A stretch of DNA of 64,000 nucleotides, from positions 62,001 to 126,000 of the forward strand of contig CANJPQ010000011.1 of the NCBI GenBank assembly GCA_947476275.1, read 5' to 3'. How positions within the stretch are numbered: position 1 is the stretch's first letter; each line of letters starts with the position of its first letter. Origin of the DNA: Fidelibacterota bacterium. Its GTDB lineage: Bacteria; Pseudomonadota; Alphaproteobacteria; Rhodospirillales; Rhodospirillaceae. Under the pieces are notes generated by a model. That model saw nothing but the letters and a program-made list of their open reading frames with translations. It made no database searches and was not told the origin of the DNA. Of this stretch, positions 39,801 to 46,858 are shown one piece after another. A program made the position numbers and the translations under genes.

Positions 39801-40132
39801 TTCACCCAGATGGAACGCCAAACCCTCCTGCTCCCGGAGGTGCAGCGTCCGGCGGTCGCGCTGGGACGACGACGGGACCAACACCGCCGGTTAAGCCCAA
39901 ACGTTTCTTCGGCTCTGTTGAAATTGACATGGTTAGGCCTGTGAAGGCCTTCGATGCGATCCTGAATGCCATAGTGATGGAATTGCAGAGAACAAAGGGT
40001 GCCAAGGTTAAGCTGACATTGGAAATTGAGGCGGAAGCGACCGCTGGATTTGCTGACGATGAAGTGGGCATCGTCCGCGACAACGCAAAGCAACTAAAGT
40101 TCAATGCTGGGTCGACCGGCTTCGAAGAATAG
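36815..40132 (+). CDS. DUF499 ATPase with N-terminal Swt1-type HEPN domain (Hma-type operon)
   Basis: A 1105-residue ATPase. Residues 1-125 (MSIEKENLRRVQDGLFHLQR, then KVRNFTSMALEARNATSHL) match the Swt1-family HEPN domain; the RNxxxH-like stretch is EARNATSH, so RNase activity is possible. A low-complexity Ala linker (about 143-155) leads into the DUF499 ATPase with Walker A FGGGKTHT (about 255-262) and Walker B VILLDELVAFAR (about 366-377). The C-terminus has a Pro/Gly linker and a final beta-rich segment. It starts 14 nt after the methyltransferase stop and ends the operon. As ATP-driven core of the system it might sense phage DNA and fire the HEPN part; that is inference. Confidence 0.87.
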   Translation: MSIEKENLRRVQDGLFHLQRGLAPFVEGKMKGKHGVDWLRYSSRAQGSSANSQLDAYGLLKTMVDNWRDVFEESFSRNDKHKVRNFTSMALEARNATSHLTLPLQEDEALRYLDAIHQLLLKTKAPEAEVSELKKLYEAQRKSGAAAAAATAGAAPSATPLLTPVDSDATAKLLKPWIEVALPHPDVLANRFKEAEFAADLFSVDAGHASEDYATPESFFRITFLTEGLKRVLLSALQRLGGAGGDPVIGLQTAFGGGKTHTMLAVLHVAKSADLKILDGIKPLIDQASLKKWTKPKVAVFVGSSKGTDVSLNLRDGPSVHTLWGYIAWRLAGDAGLKVVHEAEKARTNPGSELMVEVFKLAGPSVILLDELVAFARQLPDDRFEAFLSFIQSLTEAAKMVPGILIVGSLPESDLEAGGDKGVQALRRLQAVFGRVHSSWLPASGNETYEIIRRRLFQPLDSDGEKSREETVRAFHDLYRKNAAEFPPEAKEARYLELLRLSYPIHPELFDRLSKDWASLEKFQRTRGVLRFMANVVGVLWHARVSDPMITPARVPITHERIRASVLYPLDPGFGAVVDGEVDGEGSLPARMEANPSRRISQLRAATRAARAVFLCSAPMAGRPNAGLTGQGLRLACAEPGDQLAIFGEALRELSEKATYLYEETGRYWFSTQATLNRIADDRAKNFPDHEVDAVVVQVLRDDAASKGGFHRVYAAPDDPTSIDEASSLSLVIMGPSASHSGKGAAKSLATDAVADALTRCRAAQRRFRNTLLFSVPDEGLLGTAREAMRRSLAWSSIVADKRLQEQMTQIQAIDAREKAKTASEGAQKAVRLAWSHVLFPEKDADTAAGAAFHLQHLSITSKDRTAIPGALYEKARGDGIIKERLGPDSLALQLKPLWAEEKAHLPISEIAEWFASYVYLPKLRDRVVLEGAIRDAVAKLDPSFGYADAYDEASKKYAGLAWGKSLPEIFPPTAVLVRADAALQQLKEATPGLPLHPDGTPNPPAPGGAASGGRAGTTTGPTPPVKPKRFFGSVEIDMVRPVKAFDAILNAIVMELQRTKGAKVKLTLEIEAEATAGFADDEVGIVRDNAKQLKFNAGSTGFEE

Positions 40133-40626
40133 CGTTCGTGCGAGTAGCGTGCCGGGGACTCGGAACTAGCGCGCACGGATCTCATTCAGCACGGCGTCAT
40201 AGAGCACCCATATCTAGTCGCCGTAAGTAAGATTGTCTTTCGGCAATTGCGCTTGTAACGGGTTCAATCTCAGACGCCTGTTTTCGAACACCACAGGTCC
40301 CGTTAGCGAAGAACGGCCCCTGGTTACCCTAGGGGCCGTCCGCTGTCTGCAACAGGCCATCGAAATTGCTCGTCAGAGATGCCGTTGGTGCCTGTCTTTG
40401 TTGGTATCGACGTTGCTTGCGCCGCTGGAAGGGCTCGCGGTCGAAACTCTTCAAAAGCCCGAAAGAACGATGGGCCTCAGCAAAAATCATTTTCTAGAGA
40501 TCTAATCCGAGCTTTCTAGGGAGTGAGCTTCTCAGATGCCGCAGTATAGAGACCCTGCTTATTGCGAAAGTGGGCAAGCAATGCGTCCGGATGTTGCGCA
40601 ATGGTATGCAGCGAGTCCTACTAAAA
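40133..40626. other. region after the Hma-type operon, with a hairpin
   Basis: No convincing gene in 494 bp. A frame at 40233-40505 is open but has odd composition and no start signal. The hairpin at 40313-40339 (separate entry) may end the operon transcript. Confidence 0.4.
40313..40339. terminator. hairpin between convergent genes
   Basis: Perfect 9-bp stem ACGGCCCCT / AGGGGCCGT with a 9-nt loop, between the rightward Hma-type operon and the leftward gene at 40627. No T-run. Confidence 0.45.
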
Positions 40627-41055
40627 TTACGTAAGTCGCGCTCGGACTACGCCAGCCACATGATCAAAGTATGCAGCCTGTAGCTCACCGGGGGCCGGGT
40701 GCTGGGGACTGATTTCGCGGCGCTGAGTCCACGTCCCGTAAAACGGGTCGTTCAGAAATATGTAGTTCGTTTGCGAGTGGTACTGATCTCTCGTCAAATC
40801 CACTACGACACCATCGATCTCTACCCAAGCATGTGAAACCGGCAATCCGCTGGCATCCAGTTTAGTTCCGCGCACTATTGTGGGTACCATGCCGGCAATA
40901 CGGTAGACGCAATACTGCGTGAGCTCTGCGACCGTTCCACAACAGCCGCGCGGAAACGTCTTCCACTCCACGCCCCACCCCGACTTATCGGACTCGTCCA
41001 GTATCGAGCGAAGCGTCAAGATAATCGGCCTGATCTGGTCCTCCGTAGCGGGCAT
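40627..41055 (-). CDS. transglutaminase/papain-like small protein
   Basis: A 142-residue protein with a plausible Cys-His-Asp triad: RGCCGTVAELTQYC (Cys 38 or 39 at the start of a helix), SHAWVEI (His 75) and VVVDLTRDQY (Asp 86). This order and spacing is that of the transglutaminase-like / cysteine-peptidase fold. I do not recognise a named family. The gene is alone, 128 bp past the end of the leftward replication module, so it may be the last gene of that transcript. Role could be a peptidase, amidase or a toxin-like enzyme; the sequence only supports the fold, and even that is inferred. Confidence 0.55.
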   Translation of the reverse strand: MPATEDQIRPIILTLRSILDESDKSGWGVEWKTFPRGCCGTVAELTQYCVYRIAGMVPTIVRGTKLDASGLPVSHAWVEIDGVVVDLTRDQYHSQTNYIFLNDPFYGTWTQRREISPQHPAPGELQAAYFDHVAGVVRARLT

Positions 41056-41182
41056 ATTCAGGTCCTTTAACCGACAGGCGTTATGTCGTTAGTTACTGAT
41101 CTCCGCGCTAGGTTATCAGGTCGCCACATCGCCACTCACTAGTGTGCGCATACGTTGGCGCTCTGGCGATGTGAAAAGGACA

Positions 41183-42196
41183 CTATTCGGCGACGTGTTG
41201 TGAGGTTTCTTCGGGCAAGGACCAAAACCAAGCTCCCTCGCTCTGGACCGACACCACGTTCAACTCCTGCTTTGCACGCTCAAGCGTCCTCTTTGAAAGG
41301 CCTTGCTTCGCCGCAGCGGACTGAACATCCAGGGCGCTTCTCCTTCCGTGCCTTAGCGCAAGCACCAGGAAAGTTTGGGCACTTTCTCGCGGACTCTGGC
41401 TCGCGCCTTCAGAGTTCTCAGGAGATGCGACCAAGTCATCCGCCGACAAATCGCTAGCGCCAATCCACTTCATTTTCGCCGCGCCGAACCGTCCGCCTTC
41501 GGTCGTTAGCTCGAAATGATGAGACCCACCAATTCGGCCAACGTTGCACTTATTGTGAGCGAAGATAAGGGCATTAGGATTGTTCGGATCACGACCGAAC
41601 GTTACAGCGGATCTCGCGGCAGCCGTAAAATCGATCGAACCATAACCGCGCTCAAGAGCGCCTCCAACGCCACCCTTGCGAAGGTGGCGCGCGACTATGC
41701 ATGTCGTTCCGAACTCTTTGCATAAATTTTGGAGTGAGGCCAGAAACTGGCGCACCTCATTTGCTCGATGCATATCGATGCCCGCGCCCAAAAAATGGAC
41801 AATCGGGTCAATAACCAGAAGCGCAGGCTTGTGCTTAACGAGTATTCTTCGAACGAGTCGCATACCGTGTGCATCCAATGTCACCGATTGATTGACTAGC
41901 ACGATGACGTTGTCGCGATTGGCACCATGCGTAATGAGGCGAGGTATAATTACTTCCTGTACGGCGTCCTCGCCGTTCATGAACACAACGGTCCCCATCC
42001 GTAGACGCTGTCCGATAAAATCGCCGCCACGCGAGACGGCAGCAGCAATCGAAGCTAAGAGCGTTGACTTGCCAACACCCGGCTTTCCCTCGACCAAAGA
42101 CAAACACGCTTCTGGAAAATACGGTTCCATGATGAATTTTGCGCGACGTGCTGGCAAGTCTGACGCCGCCATGAATGTTTCGGTACGAACAGTCAT
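41183..42196 (-). CDS. RepA/RecA-like ATPase (AAA_25), replication module
   Basis: A 337-residue ATPase of the RepA/DnaB-related group used by plasmids and integrative elements as replicative helicase or loader. It has Walker A VEGKPGVGKSTLLASI (about residues 33-48), Walker B PALLVIDPIVHFLG (about 119-132), and CIVARHLRKGG with the conserved His-Leu-Arg-Lys-Gly of AAA_25 proteins (about 162-172). The C-terminal 90 residues include a winged-helix-like part (SAAAKQGLSKRTLERAKQEL). I start at ATG 42196, which overlaps the primase stop as ATGA; upstream in-frame codons lie inside the primase gene. With the primase it makes a minimal replication pair for the excised element. Confidence 0.8.
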   Translation of the reverse strand: MTVRTETFMAASDLPARRAKFIMEPYFPEACLSLVEGKPGVGKSTLLASIAAAVSRGGDFIGQRLRMGTVVFMNGEDAVQEVIIPRLITHGANRDNVIVLVNQSVTLDAHGMRLVRRILVKHKPALLVIDPIVHFLGAGIDMHRANEVRQFLASLQNLCKEFGTTCIVARHLRKGGVGGALERGYGSIDFTAAARSAVTFGRDPNNPNALIFAHNKCNVGRIGGSHHFELTTEGGRFGAAKMKWIGASDLSADDLVASPENSEGASQSPRESAQTFLVLALRHGRRSALDVQSAAAKQGLSKRTLERAKQELNVVSVQSEGAWFWSLPEETSQHVAE

Positions 42197-43116
42197 TTTT
42201 TGACCCCTAACTTTGCCTTGCAGCGCGCTATTTCCGCTGCAAGCGCGTTGATGTCGCCGCCGTGCTTTGATTGCCAATACACACTGTGAAAAACCATGCA
42301 CGCGATGTCTGCTTCGCGCAGACCGTCGTTAAGCATCGTCGTGGTCATGAAATATATCGCGCCGCTACGATCCCGCTCGTACAGACGCTTATCGCGGAGC
42401 AACGAAATGACCTTCGGATGGGAAATCTCGCGTCGAAGTCCTCGAAGCAGGAGGCGTGGATCGCGTGCTACCGCCGCGCTGAGAGTATTCGCAGGAATGA
42501 TTGTGAGATGTTTTTCGAGGCGGTGCCCATGAGTCGACGCGAGTGACTCTGATGGGTGTGGGGTCCAATCCGCGCGTATGAGCCTGACCTGTGGCCGATT
42601 GTATTCGACTTTATGGTTCGTGCTGCCAGGTATTCGGAGGAGCTTTGTGATGGGCCAACCAGACCGATCGGCACCAAAATCGTGGGCGTAGTGCCGTGAA
42701 ATTCCCTCGGCCTCGCCGGGCGATAAGCGTCGATCAAATATCCATAAGCCTTGAAACCTATTGGGTGATGACTCCCACAGTATTGGAGTGGGCGGATCAA
42801 ATCCCTCTGGGTCGCCAAGATCGATATCCGACCACGCGTAGGGCGTGGATAACGCGGTCGACTTTGCGAGCTTGTCTGTACGAAAAGAATTAGGACAAAG
42901 GTAAAGGTCGTATTCCGAAGCCGGGTATTGCCGGAAGAACTTGCGTATCTGCCAGCGCGATTGGCGTCGGTTCGGGAAGCCTCGCAATACCCACTTGTCG
43001 CCGCTTCTTGACGCCAAGAACACGAAACTGTCCTTTGGGTGGCGATCAAACACCTCTTGCACAAATTCACATGGATCAATGCAAGGCTTCCAGGTTTTGT
43101 ATTTGTACCTGATCAC
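42193..43116 (-). CDS. RepB-type primase (archaeo-eukaryotic primase superfamily)
   Basis: A 307-residue protein resembling the primase domain of mobile-element replication proteins. It shows AWSDIDLGDPEGF (the hhDxD-type metal motif, about residues 93-105), PNRFQGLWIFDRRLS (about 117-131) and TKLLRIPGSTNHKVEYNRP (the sxH-type motif, about 157-175). The C-terminal part is helical and may bind partner or DNA. It starts at GTG 43116, overlapping the stop of the AlpA-like gene, and its own stop overlaps the ATPase start, so three genes are translationally coupled. It would lay down primers when the element is excised. The call is from motifs only. Confidence 0.72.
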   Translation of the reverse strand: MIRYKYKTWKPCIDPCEFVQEVFDRHPKDSFVFLASRSGDKWVLRGFPNRRQSRWQIRKFFRQYPASEYDLYLCPNSFRTDKLAKSTALSTPYAWSDIDLGDPEGFDPPTPILWESSPNRFQGLWIFDRRLSPGEAEGISRHYAHDFGADRSGWPITKLLRIPGSTNHKVEYNRPQVRLIRADWTPHPSESLASTHGHRLEKHLTIIPANTLSAAVARDPRLLLRGLRREISHPKVISLLRDKRLYERDRSGAIYFMTTTMLNDGLREADIACMVFHSVYWQSKHGGDINALAAEIARCKAKLGVKK

Positions 43117-43310
43117 GCGCTGCGCTCGTTACAGCGGGCGGCGATCCACTTTAGGACGGATGCGCGCTCCCATGCGATGCAATGTGGGCTTAGATAAATT
43201 CTCTTGGGAAACTTGTTGGCGGACTCTAGGCGAAGAAGTTGGCTGTTCGACCAAGTGAGTCCGAGGTTTCGCAATCCGTTGCGGTTTATGAAAATTGGAG
43301 CTTCAGTCAT
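43113..43310 (-). CDS. AlpA-type regulator / excisionase-like protein
   Basis: A 65-residue single winged-helix-type protein: FINRNGLRNLGLTWSNSQLL is the helix-turn-helix, followed by NKFPKRIYLSPHCIAWERAS and VLKWIAARC. The pattern of a Phe-Pro-x-x-Ile/Val wing then Trp and a helix is that of AlpA regulators, which activate integrase genes in P4-like elements. ATG 43310 (MTEAPIF) is the most natural start; ATG 43328 is also in frame. The stop overlaps the primase start. It probably controls integration, excision or replication of element 1. Confidence 0.7.
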   Translation of the reverse strand: MTEAPIFINRNGLRNLGLTWSNSQLLRLESANKFPKRIYLSPHCIAWERASVLKWIAARCNERSA

Positions 43311-43390
43311 AGCGGACGGGGTCCTCATTCCGAATACGTCGGAACGTTGGCAGATCGTCGCGCCTCCAAGGAAAAGTACTGGACCGAAAG

Positions 43391-44125
43391 CTAGGTTTCG
43401 GTCTCGGAGTAAATCTCGGGGAAAAGCTTCTTCGCTATATCCCATACGCGGTCACGCCCTGGGCGCGGTTGCTGATGCGCTACGGCCCAGACGTCCTGAA
43501 AGTAGCTAACAACCTGCTTGCGCAATGGTGGGTTCGGTTGCGTCAGCAACCAGTCCCGGATTGCGGCTTCGAGTATGGAAATGTCGGGGGACGGGCGCCC
43601 CCCTTTCGTAAACATTCTGTTCAGGCTGGACCGGTTCAGACAAAAAGCGTGTTCAAGCGCCCCCTCGGGTCCGCTCATCAGCTTGGTCGACAACTCAATT
43701 TGAAACCTTTCGGCTCGCGCAAAAGCAGGATCAAAATTCCGCCAATCATCGGGACCGTTTGGTCCTAGCCAATAAGCTTCAACATTGCCGTAGGCGATCA
43801 TATGCCGCAGTTCAGATGCAACTTGCCTAATTCGGTTCGCGATTGATTTATCGGCTCGCCAGGGGCGTGGTTTTCCCGATCGCAGCTCCGCACAACGCGA
43901 CCTTAACAGTGTGATCTCTGCTTCGCTCCACAGGCCAGGGAACCGCCGACGTCCAATCTCGTCTACCGCTTCGTGAACATCTATGAATGGCGATTGTGCG
44001 ATCTTGGGTGCGAGGTCCAGGCTATCAGAAGCAGGATCGAGTCTTACCCGGCTATCGTTGCCGGAGTCCCGTTTGAACCTCTTACTTCGCTCGGTTGGAC
44101 TAGCGCGCTTACGTGTAGACCCCAT
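43391..44125 (-). CDS. unknown protein between integrase and AlpA-like gene
   Basis: A 244-residue protein of no family I know. The first 30 residues are very basic (MGSTRKRASPTERSKRFKRD). The middle has FPGLWSEAEITLLRSRCAEL and helices that could bind DNA. The C-terminal part reads PSPDISILEAAIRDWLLTQP and GRDRVWDIAKKLFPEIYSE. Its start overlaps the 3' end of the integrase gene by about 80 nt in another frame, a tight packing that supports a real gene; a later start is possible. Proteins at this place next to integrases are often accessory factors for replication or excision; that is only positional inference. Confidence 0.55.
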   Translation of the reverse strand: MGSTRKRASPTERSKRFKRDSGNDSRVRLDPASDSLDLAPKIAQSPFIDVHEAVDEIGRRRFPGLWSEAEITLLRSRCAELRSGKPRPWRADKSIANRIRQVASELRHMIAYGNVEAYWLGPNGPDDWRNFDPAFARAERFQIELSTKLMSGPEGALEHAFCLNRSSLNRMFTKGGRPSPDISILEAAIRDWLLTQPNPPLRKQVVSYFQDVWAVAHQQPRPGRDRVWDIAKKLFPEIYSETET

Positions 44126-45252
44126 CGACTCAACGCCTCAACCTTCTCCGCAGCATAACCGTGTCGATTATAGACCGCAGCGAGCCCAGAAATCTGCCCT
44201 GTCAGGTGGTTCAAAACCTTTTCGATGATATGCGGCGACACTCCGAGGCGCGCCATTCCTGACGCTACGGTCCGGCGGATGTCGTGGACACGCCAATCTT
44301 TCGCGGCCACAACCTCGGCAATACGCCCTTTGGCTTTGCTGATGCCTGATACCGGGTTCTGCCCATTAGTCGAAAACAGCATTTGTTGGTCGTCAACGCG
44401 CGGCACCTCCCGAACGAGGGCCATCGCAAGATCCGAGAGCGGTACTTCGTGCGCACGACCATTCTTTGATCGTTCCGCGGGAATTGTCCAAATGGCCCTA
44501 CCAAGGTCGATCTCGTCCCATCGCATGCTAGTGACTTCGCCGCGACGTTGCCCGGTCAGCACGAGCAGTTTGATGATGGTACCGAAGGGCCATCCGTCGC
44601 CGCAGGCGGCGTTCCAAACTGCTCTCAGTTCGTCGTCTGTTAAGACGCGATCCCGTGAAATCTCCTTGCTCGGCGGCTTGAGGCCAAGTGCGGGGGAGTT
44701 TTCGAGGATGCCGCGCTCTACGCACCAATTCAAAAATTTGCGGATATCGCACAAGACTCGATTGGCGTGAATGGGTGCGCCCCTCGCTACCATGTCGTCA
44801 AGAATGGCCGTTAGATCCTTGCGCGTCAGCGACGAGAGGCTCTGCTTGCCATGCGGTTTGCAGAGTTCCTTAACTAGGTGCTTCTGTTGTTGGTACCAAC
44901 AGCGGTTGCGGGGCTTTGCGTAGCGTTCGATGAATTGTGCAACCGCCTCGGCGACCGTCGGCCCTTCAGGCTGCGGAGCCGGTATAGCCGCCTCGGGCAC
45001 TTTGCCGTCAGCAACCGCCCGGAGGACCTTTCCCGCGCGCTCACGGGCCTCGGCAAGCGAAACAAGCGGGTATTTGCCGAGGGTGAGGCGGCGTTGACGC
45101 TTGCCCTCGCGGCACATGACATTCCAAGTCTTCCGACCGTTCGGCGTCACGCGGAGGCCAAAGCCAGGCAACGTCGCGTCCCACATTTGCAGGCGCTTTC
45201 CGCCGTCGCATGCGACGTGTTCAACAAGCTTCGCGGTCAACTTGACGCGCAC
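44044..45252 (-). CDS. tyrosine recombinase, P4-type integrase of element 1
   Basis: Site-specific recombinase expected to act on the 3' end of tRNA-Lys. The 402-residue protein has the N-terminal DUF4102 arm-binding domain (MWDATLPGFGLRVTPNGRKT, then RRLTLGKYPLVSLAEARERA), the core-binding domain, and the catalytic domain with Arg in TGQRRGEV, His-x-x-Arg in HDIRRTVASG, a further His in LNHLTG and the nucleophilic Tyr in VYNRHGYAAEK. All five key residues are present, so it should be active. Its start lies only 150 bp from attR, and a paired GGGTAAC site directly precedes the start codon. The last part extends about 40 residues beyond the Tyr. Confidence 0.93.
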   Translation of the reverse strand: MRVKLTAKLVEHVACDGGKRLQMWDATLPGFGLRVTPNGRKTWNVMCREGKRQRRLTLGKYPLVSLAEARERAGKVLRAVADGKVPEAAIPAPQPEGPTVAEAVAQFIERYAKPRNRCWYQQQKHLVKELCKPHGKQSLSSLTRKDLTAILDDMVARGAPIHANRVLCDIRKFLNWCVERGILENSPALGLKPPSKEISRDRVLTDDELRAVWNAACGDGWPFGTIIKLLVLTGQRRGEVTSMRWDEIDLGRAIWTIPAERSKNGRAHEVPLSDLAMALVREVPRVDDQQMLFSTNGQNPVSGISKAKGRIAEVVAAKDWRVHDIRRTVASGMARLGVSPHIIEKVLNHLTGQISGLAAVYNRHGYAAEKVEALSRWGLHVSALVQPSEVRGSNGTPATIAG

Positions 45253-45253
45253 G

Positions 45254-45272
45254 GGGTAACACCGGGGTCACA
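45254..45272 (+). repeat. paired GGGTAAC-type site at the integrase start
   Basis: GGGTAACA and GGGTCACA, 11 bp apart, begin 2 nt from the first base of the integrase start codon. Binding here could both help recombination and repress the integrase gene. Confidence 0.55.
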
Positions 45273-45403
45273 GAGCAGGTGCAATTACCTGCAACGATCT
45301 GGTACCGATCGTAAGATCGTGACGCGCAATCTCAATGGAAAACCAATGAGTTAGCGGACGGTATGCGACGGCCCGCTATGATCTGCGAAGATATCTGGTC
45401 GCG

Positions 45404-45449
45404 CTCTTAATCAGCGGGTCCCAGGTTCGAGTCCTGGTGCGCCCACCAT
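45404..45449 (+). repeat. attR of element 1 and shared att copy of element 2
   Basis: Exact 46-bp copy of 22294-22339 (3' half of tRNA-Lys). The second integrase gene ends 17 bp to its right, so this copy is at the same time the right end of element 1 and the left end of the next element. Confidence 0.93.
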
Positions 45450-45465
45450 TTTCAAGCACTTAGCG

Positions 45466-46545
45466 TCAGGACGAGCCGGAGTTATCACTCTTGGCTTTTC
45501 CAGTTATCAATTTGGCCTGTTTTCGTTCTGCAGCGTTGAGCTTCGCCATCGCTTGCAGGGACAGAACCTTCTTGCTCGCGTCCTTGCCGTAGTAGCTGAC
45601 CGTGGCATCCCCACGGTGCCCGGTGATGGCTTTCACCTGGGCGTGGCTGCAACCCGCCTCCAACAAGCGCACAGTCGCCGTCTTGCGTAGACCGTGGAAG
45701 GTGAGGCCAGGCTGGGCACCATATTGGACAGCTTTGTCGGCCCAAGACCGAAATTCATGGCGGAAAAAGTCTTCCTTGTATGCCCGCCCTGTCTTTGTCA
45801 CGAGGATCAGCAGTCGATCCTTAGGGAGCGCGTCGAGCGTGGGCTTCAATTTCGGATGTGATGGAATCCACACCCGCTCCCCACCCTTGTTCTGCGTGAC
45901 CTCGATGAACTGACCGTCCCATGCCTTTACGGTCATGGTGATGCAGTCGCCCTCGCGCTGGCCGGTGTACTGTCCGATGTCGAGAGCCAAGAGCGCGCGC
46001 GGGTCGTCCTTGTTGGCCTCGCGATAACCCGCAATGTCTTCCTCGCGCCAAGTTTTATGACCGGGCCCCGTCTTCAGGCGCTTCGGACGCGCGGCGGGGT
46101 TTACTTTGATCAGGTCCTGGTCGACCGCAAAGTTCAGCAACAACCGAAGAACCTGCATGTAGTAGTTTGCGGTACGCGGCTTGCCCTTGAGGCTATCCCG
46201 AAGTGCCATGACACCTTTGCGGGTGATGGCGCGCACGGATATATCGCCGAACGCAACAACAAGCGCGTCCATGTAACGGCGATAATCCTTCTTCGTCTTT
46301 GGACTTTTCTCCGAGAAGTCCGCCGAACCTTTGTAGTCTTCCACGAGGCGCGCGAATGTCCCAGACACCGACGGTGCCCGTGCGACCTCGAAGCTGCGGT
46401 GAATGTTGTCGTATTCAGCCTTGAAGCTTGAATCCGTAGGCGACGGCAGTCGGTAATATTTACCGCTGCGCCGATAGAAGAACCAAACGCGATTGTTGCG
46501 TTCAACGCGGAAGACGTATGGGAGCTTAATCACTAGCGTTCCCAT
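45466..46545 (-). CDS. tyrosine recombinase, integrase of element 2
   Basis: A 359-residue phage-type integrase, unrelated in its N-terminus to the integrase of element 1. It has a SAM-like core-binding domain (FARLVEDYKGSADFSEKSP) and a catalytic domain with Arg in TGQREGD, His-x-x-Arg in HGLRKTATVR, His in GHRGDA and the nucleophilic Tyr in SYYGKDAS. I start at ATG 46545 (MGTLVIKLPYVFRVERNN), which resembles the family's RVxRNGxxYFYHRR-type opening; the frame runs on to 46611 without resemblance. The gene's stop is 17 bp from the att copy. It overlaps the end of the excisionase-like gene by 20 nt. Confidence 0.9.
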   Translation of the reverse strand: MGTLVIKLPYVFRVERNNRVWFFYRRSGKYYRLPSPTDSSFKAEYDNIHRSFEVARAPSVSGTFARLVEDYKGSADFSEKSPKTKKDYRRYMDALVVAFGDISVRAITRKGVMALRDSLKGKPRTANYYMQVLRLLLNFAVDQDLIKVNPAARPKRLKTGPGHKTWREEDIAGYREANKDDPRALLALDIGQYTGQREGDCITMTVKAWDGQFIEVTQNKGGERVWIPSHPKLKPTLDALPKDRLLILVTKTGRAYKEDFFRHEFRSWADKAVQYGAQPGLTFHGLRKTATVRLLEAGCSHAQVKAITGHRGDATVSYYGKDASKKVLSLQAMAKLNAAERKQAKLITGKAKSDNSGSS

Positions 46546-46858
46546 CTGAATAGTTCCGCGCTCGCTCCTCAAAGGTATCCGATTGGATGCGTAGTCCTGT
46601 TGCGTCATCATTCAAGGATAAAAGACGCCGCCCCGTCCTTTGCCGTGATATCCCGCTCATGCGGTCAAGGGCCGCGTCCAGGACTTCGATGTCCCATCGC
46701 TTAGGGCGCGTGTTCTTGCTGAACGGCTGAGGCCAGATGCTCGCCGCGACTTCGCGCTCGAACTGTTCGATGGTCTGGCAGCCGACATAGCGTGCGGCGC
46801 ATTCTGTTGGGAGCCCGCGCACGGGAGGGCATCCTTCAGATTTAATACGCCGCGTCAT
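46526..46858 (-). CDS. excisionase-like helix-turn-helix protein
   Basis: A 110-residue protein directly upstream of the integrase and overlapping its start. MTRRIKSEGCPPVRGLPTEC leads into a helix-turn-helix (AARYVGCQTIEQFEREVAAS), a wing-like WPQPFSKNTRPKRWDIEVLD, and a polar tail. This is the layout of the small DNA-binding proteins paired with integrases in alphaproteobacterial elements, where they direct excision. ATG 46858 is preferred; the frame is open to 46906. Family similarity is by pattern only. Confidence 0.6.
   Translation of the reverse strand: MTRRIKSEGCPPVRGLPTECAARYVGCQTIEQFEREVAASIWPQPFSKNTRPKRWDIEVLDAALDRMSGISRQRTGRRLLSLNDDATGLRIQSDTFEERARNYSDGNASD

Noticed and set aside
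29970-40132. DISARM as the name for the helicase/methyltransferase operon
   Set aside because: The helicase resembles DrmD, but DrmA, DrmB (DUF1998) and DrmC (PLD) are missing and a DUF499 ATPase is present.
40233-40505. Open frame for a 90-residue protein
   Set aside because: No ribosome-binding site, an unnatural Cys- and Arg-rich composition, and a terminator-like hairpin lies inside it.
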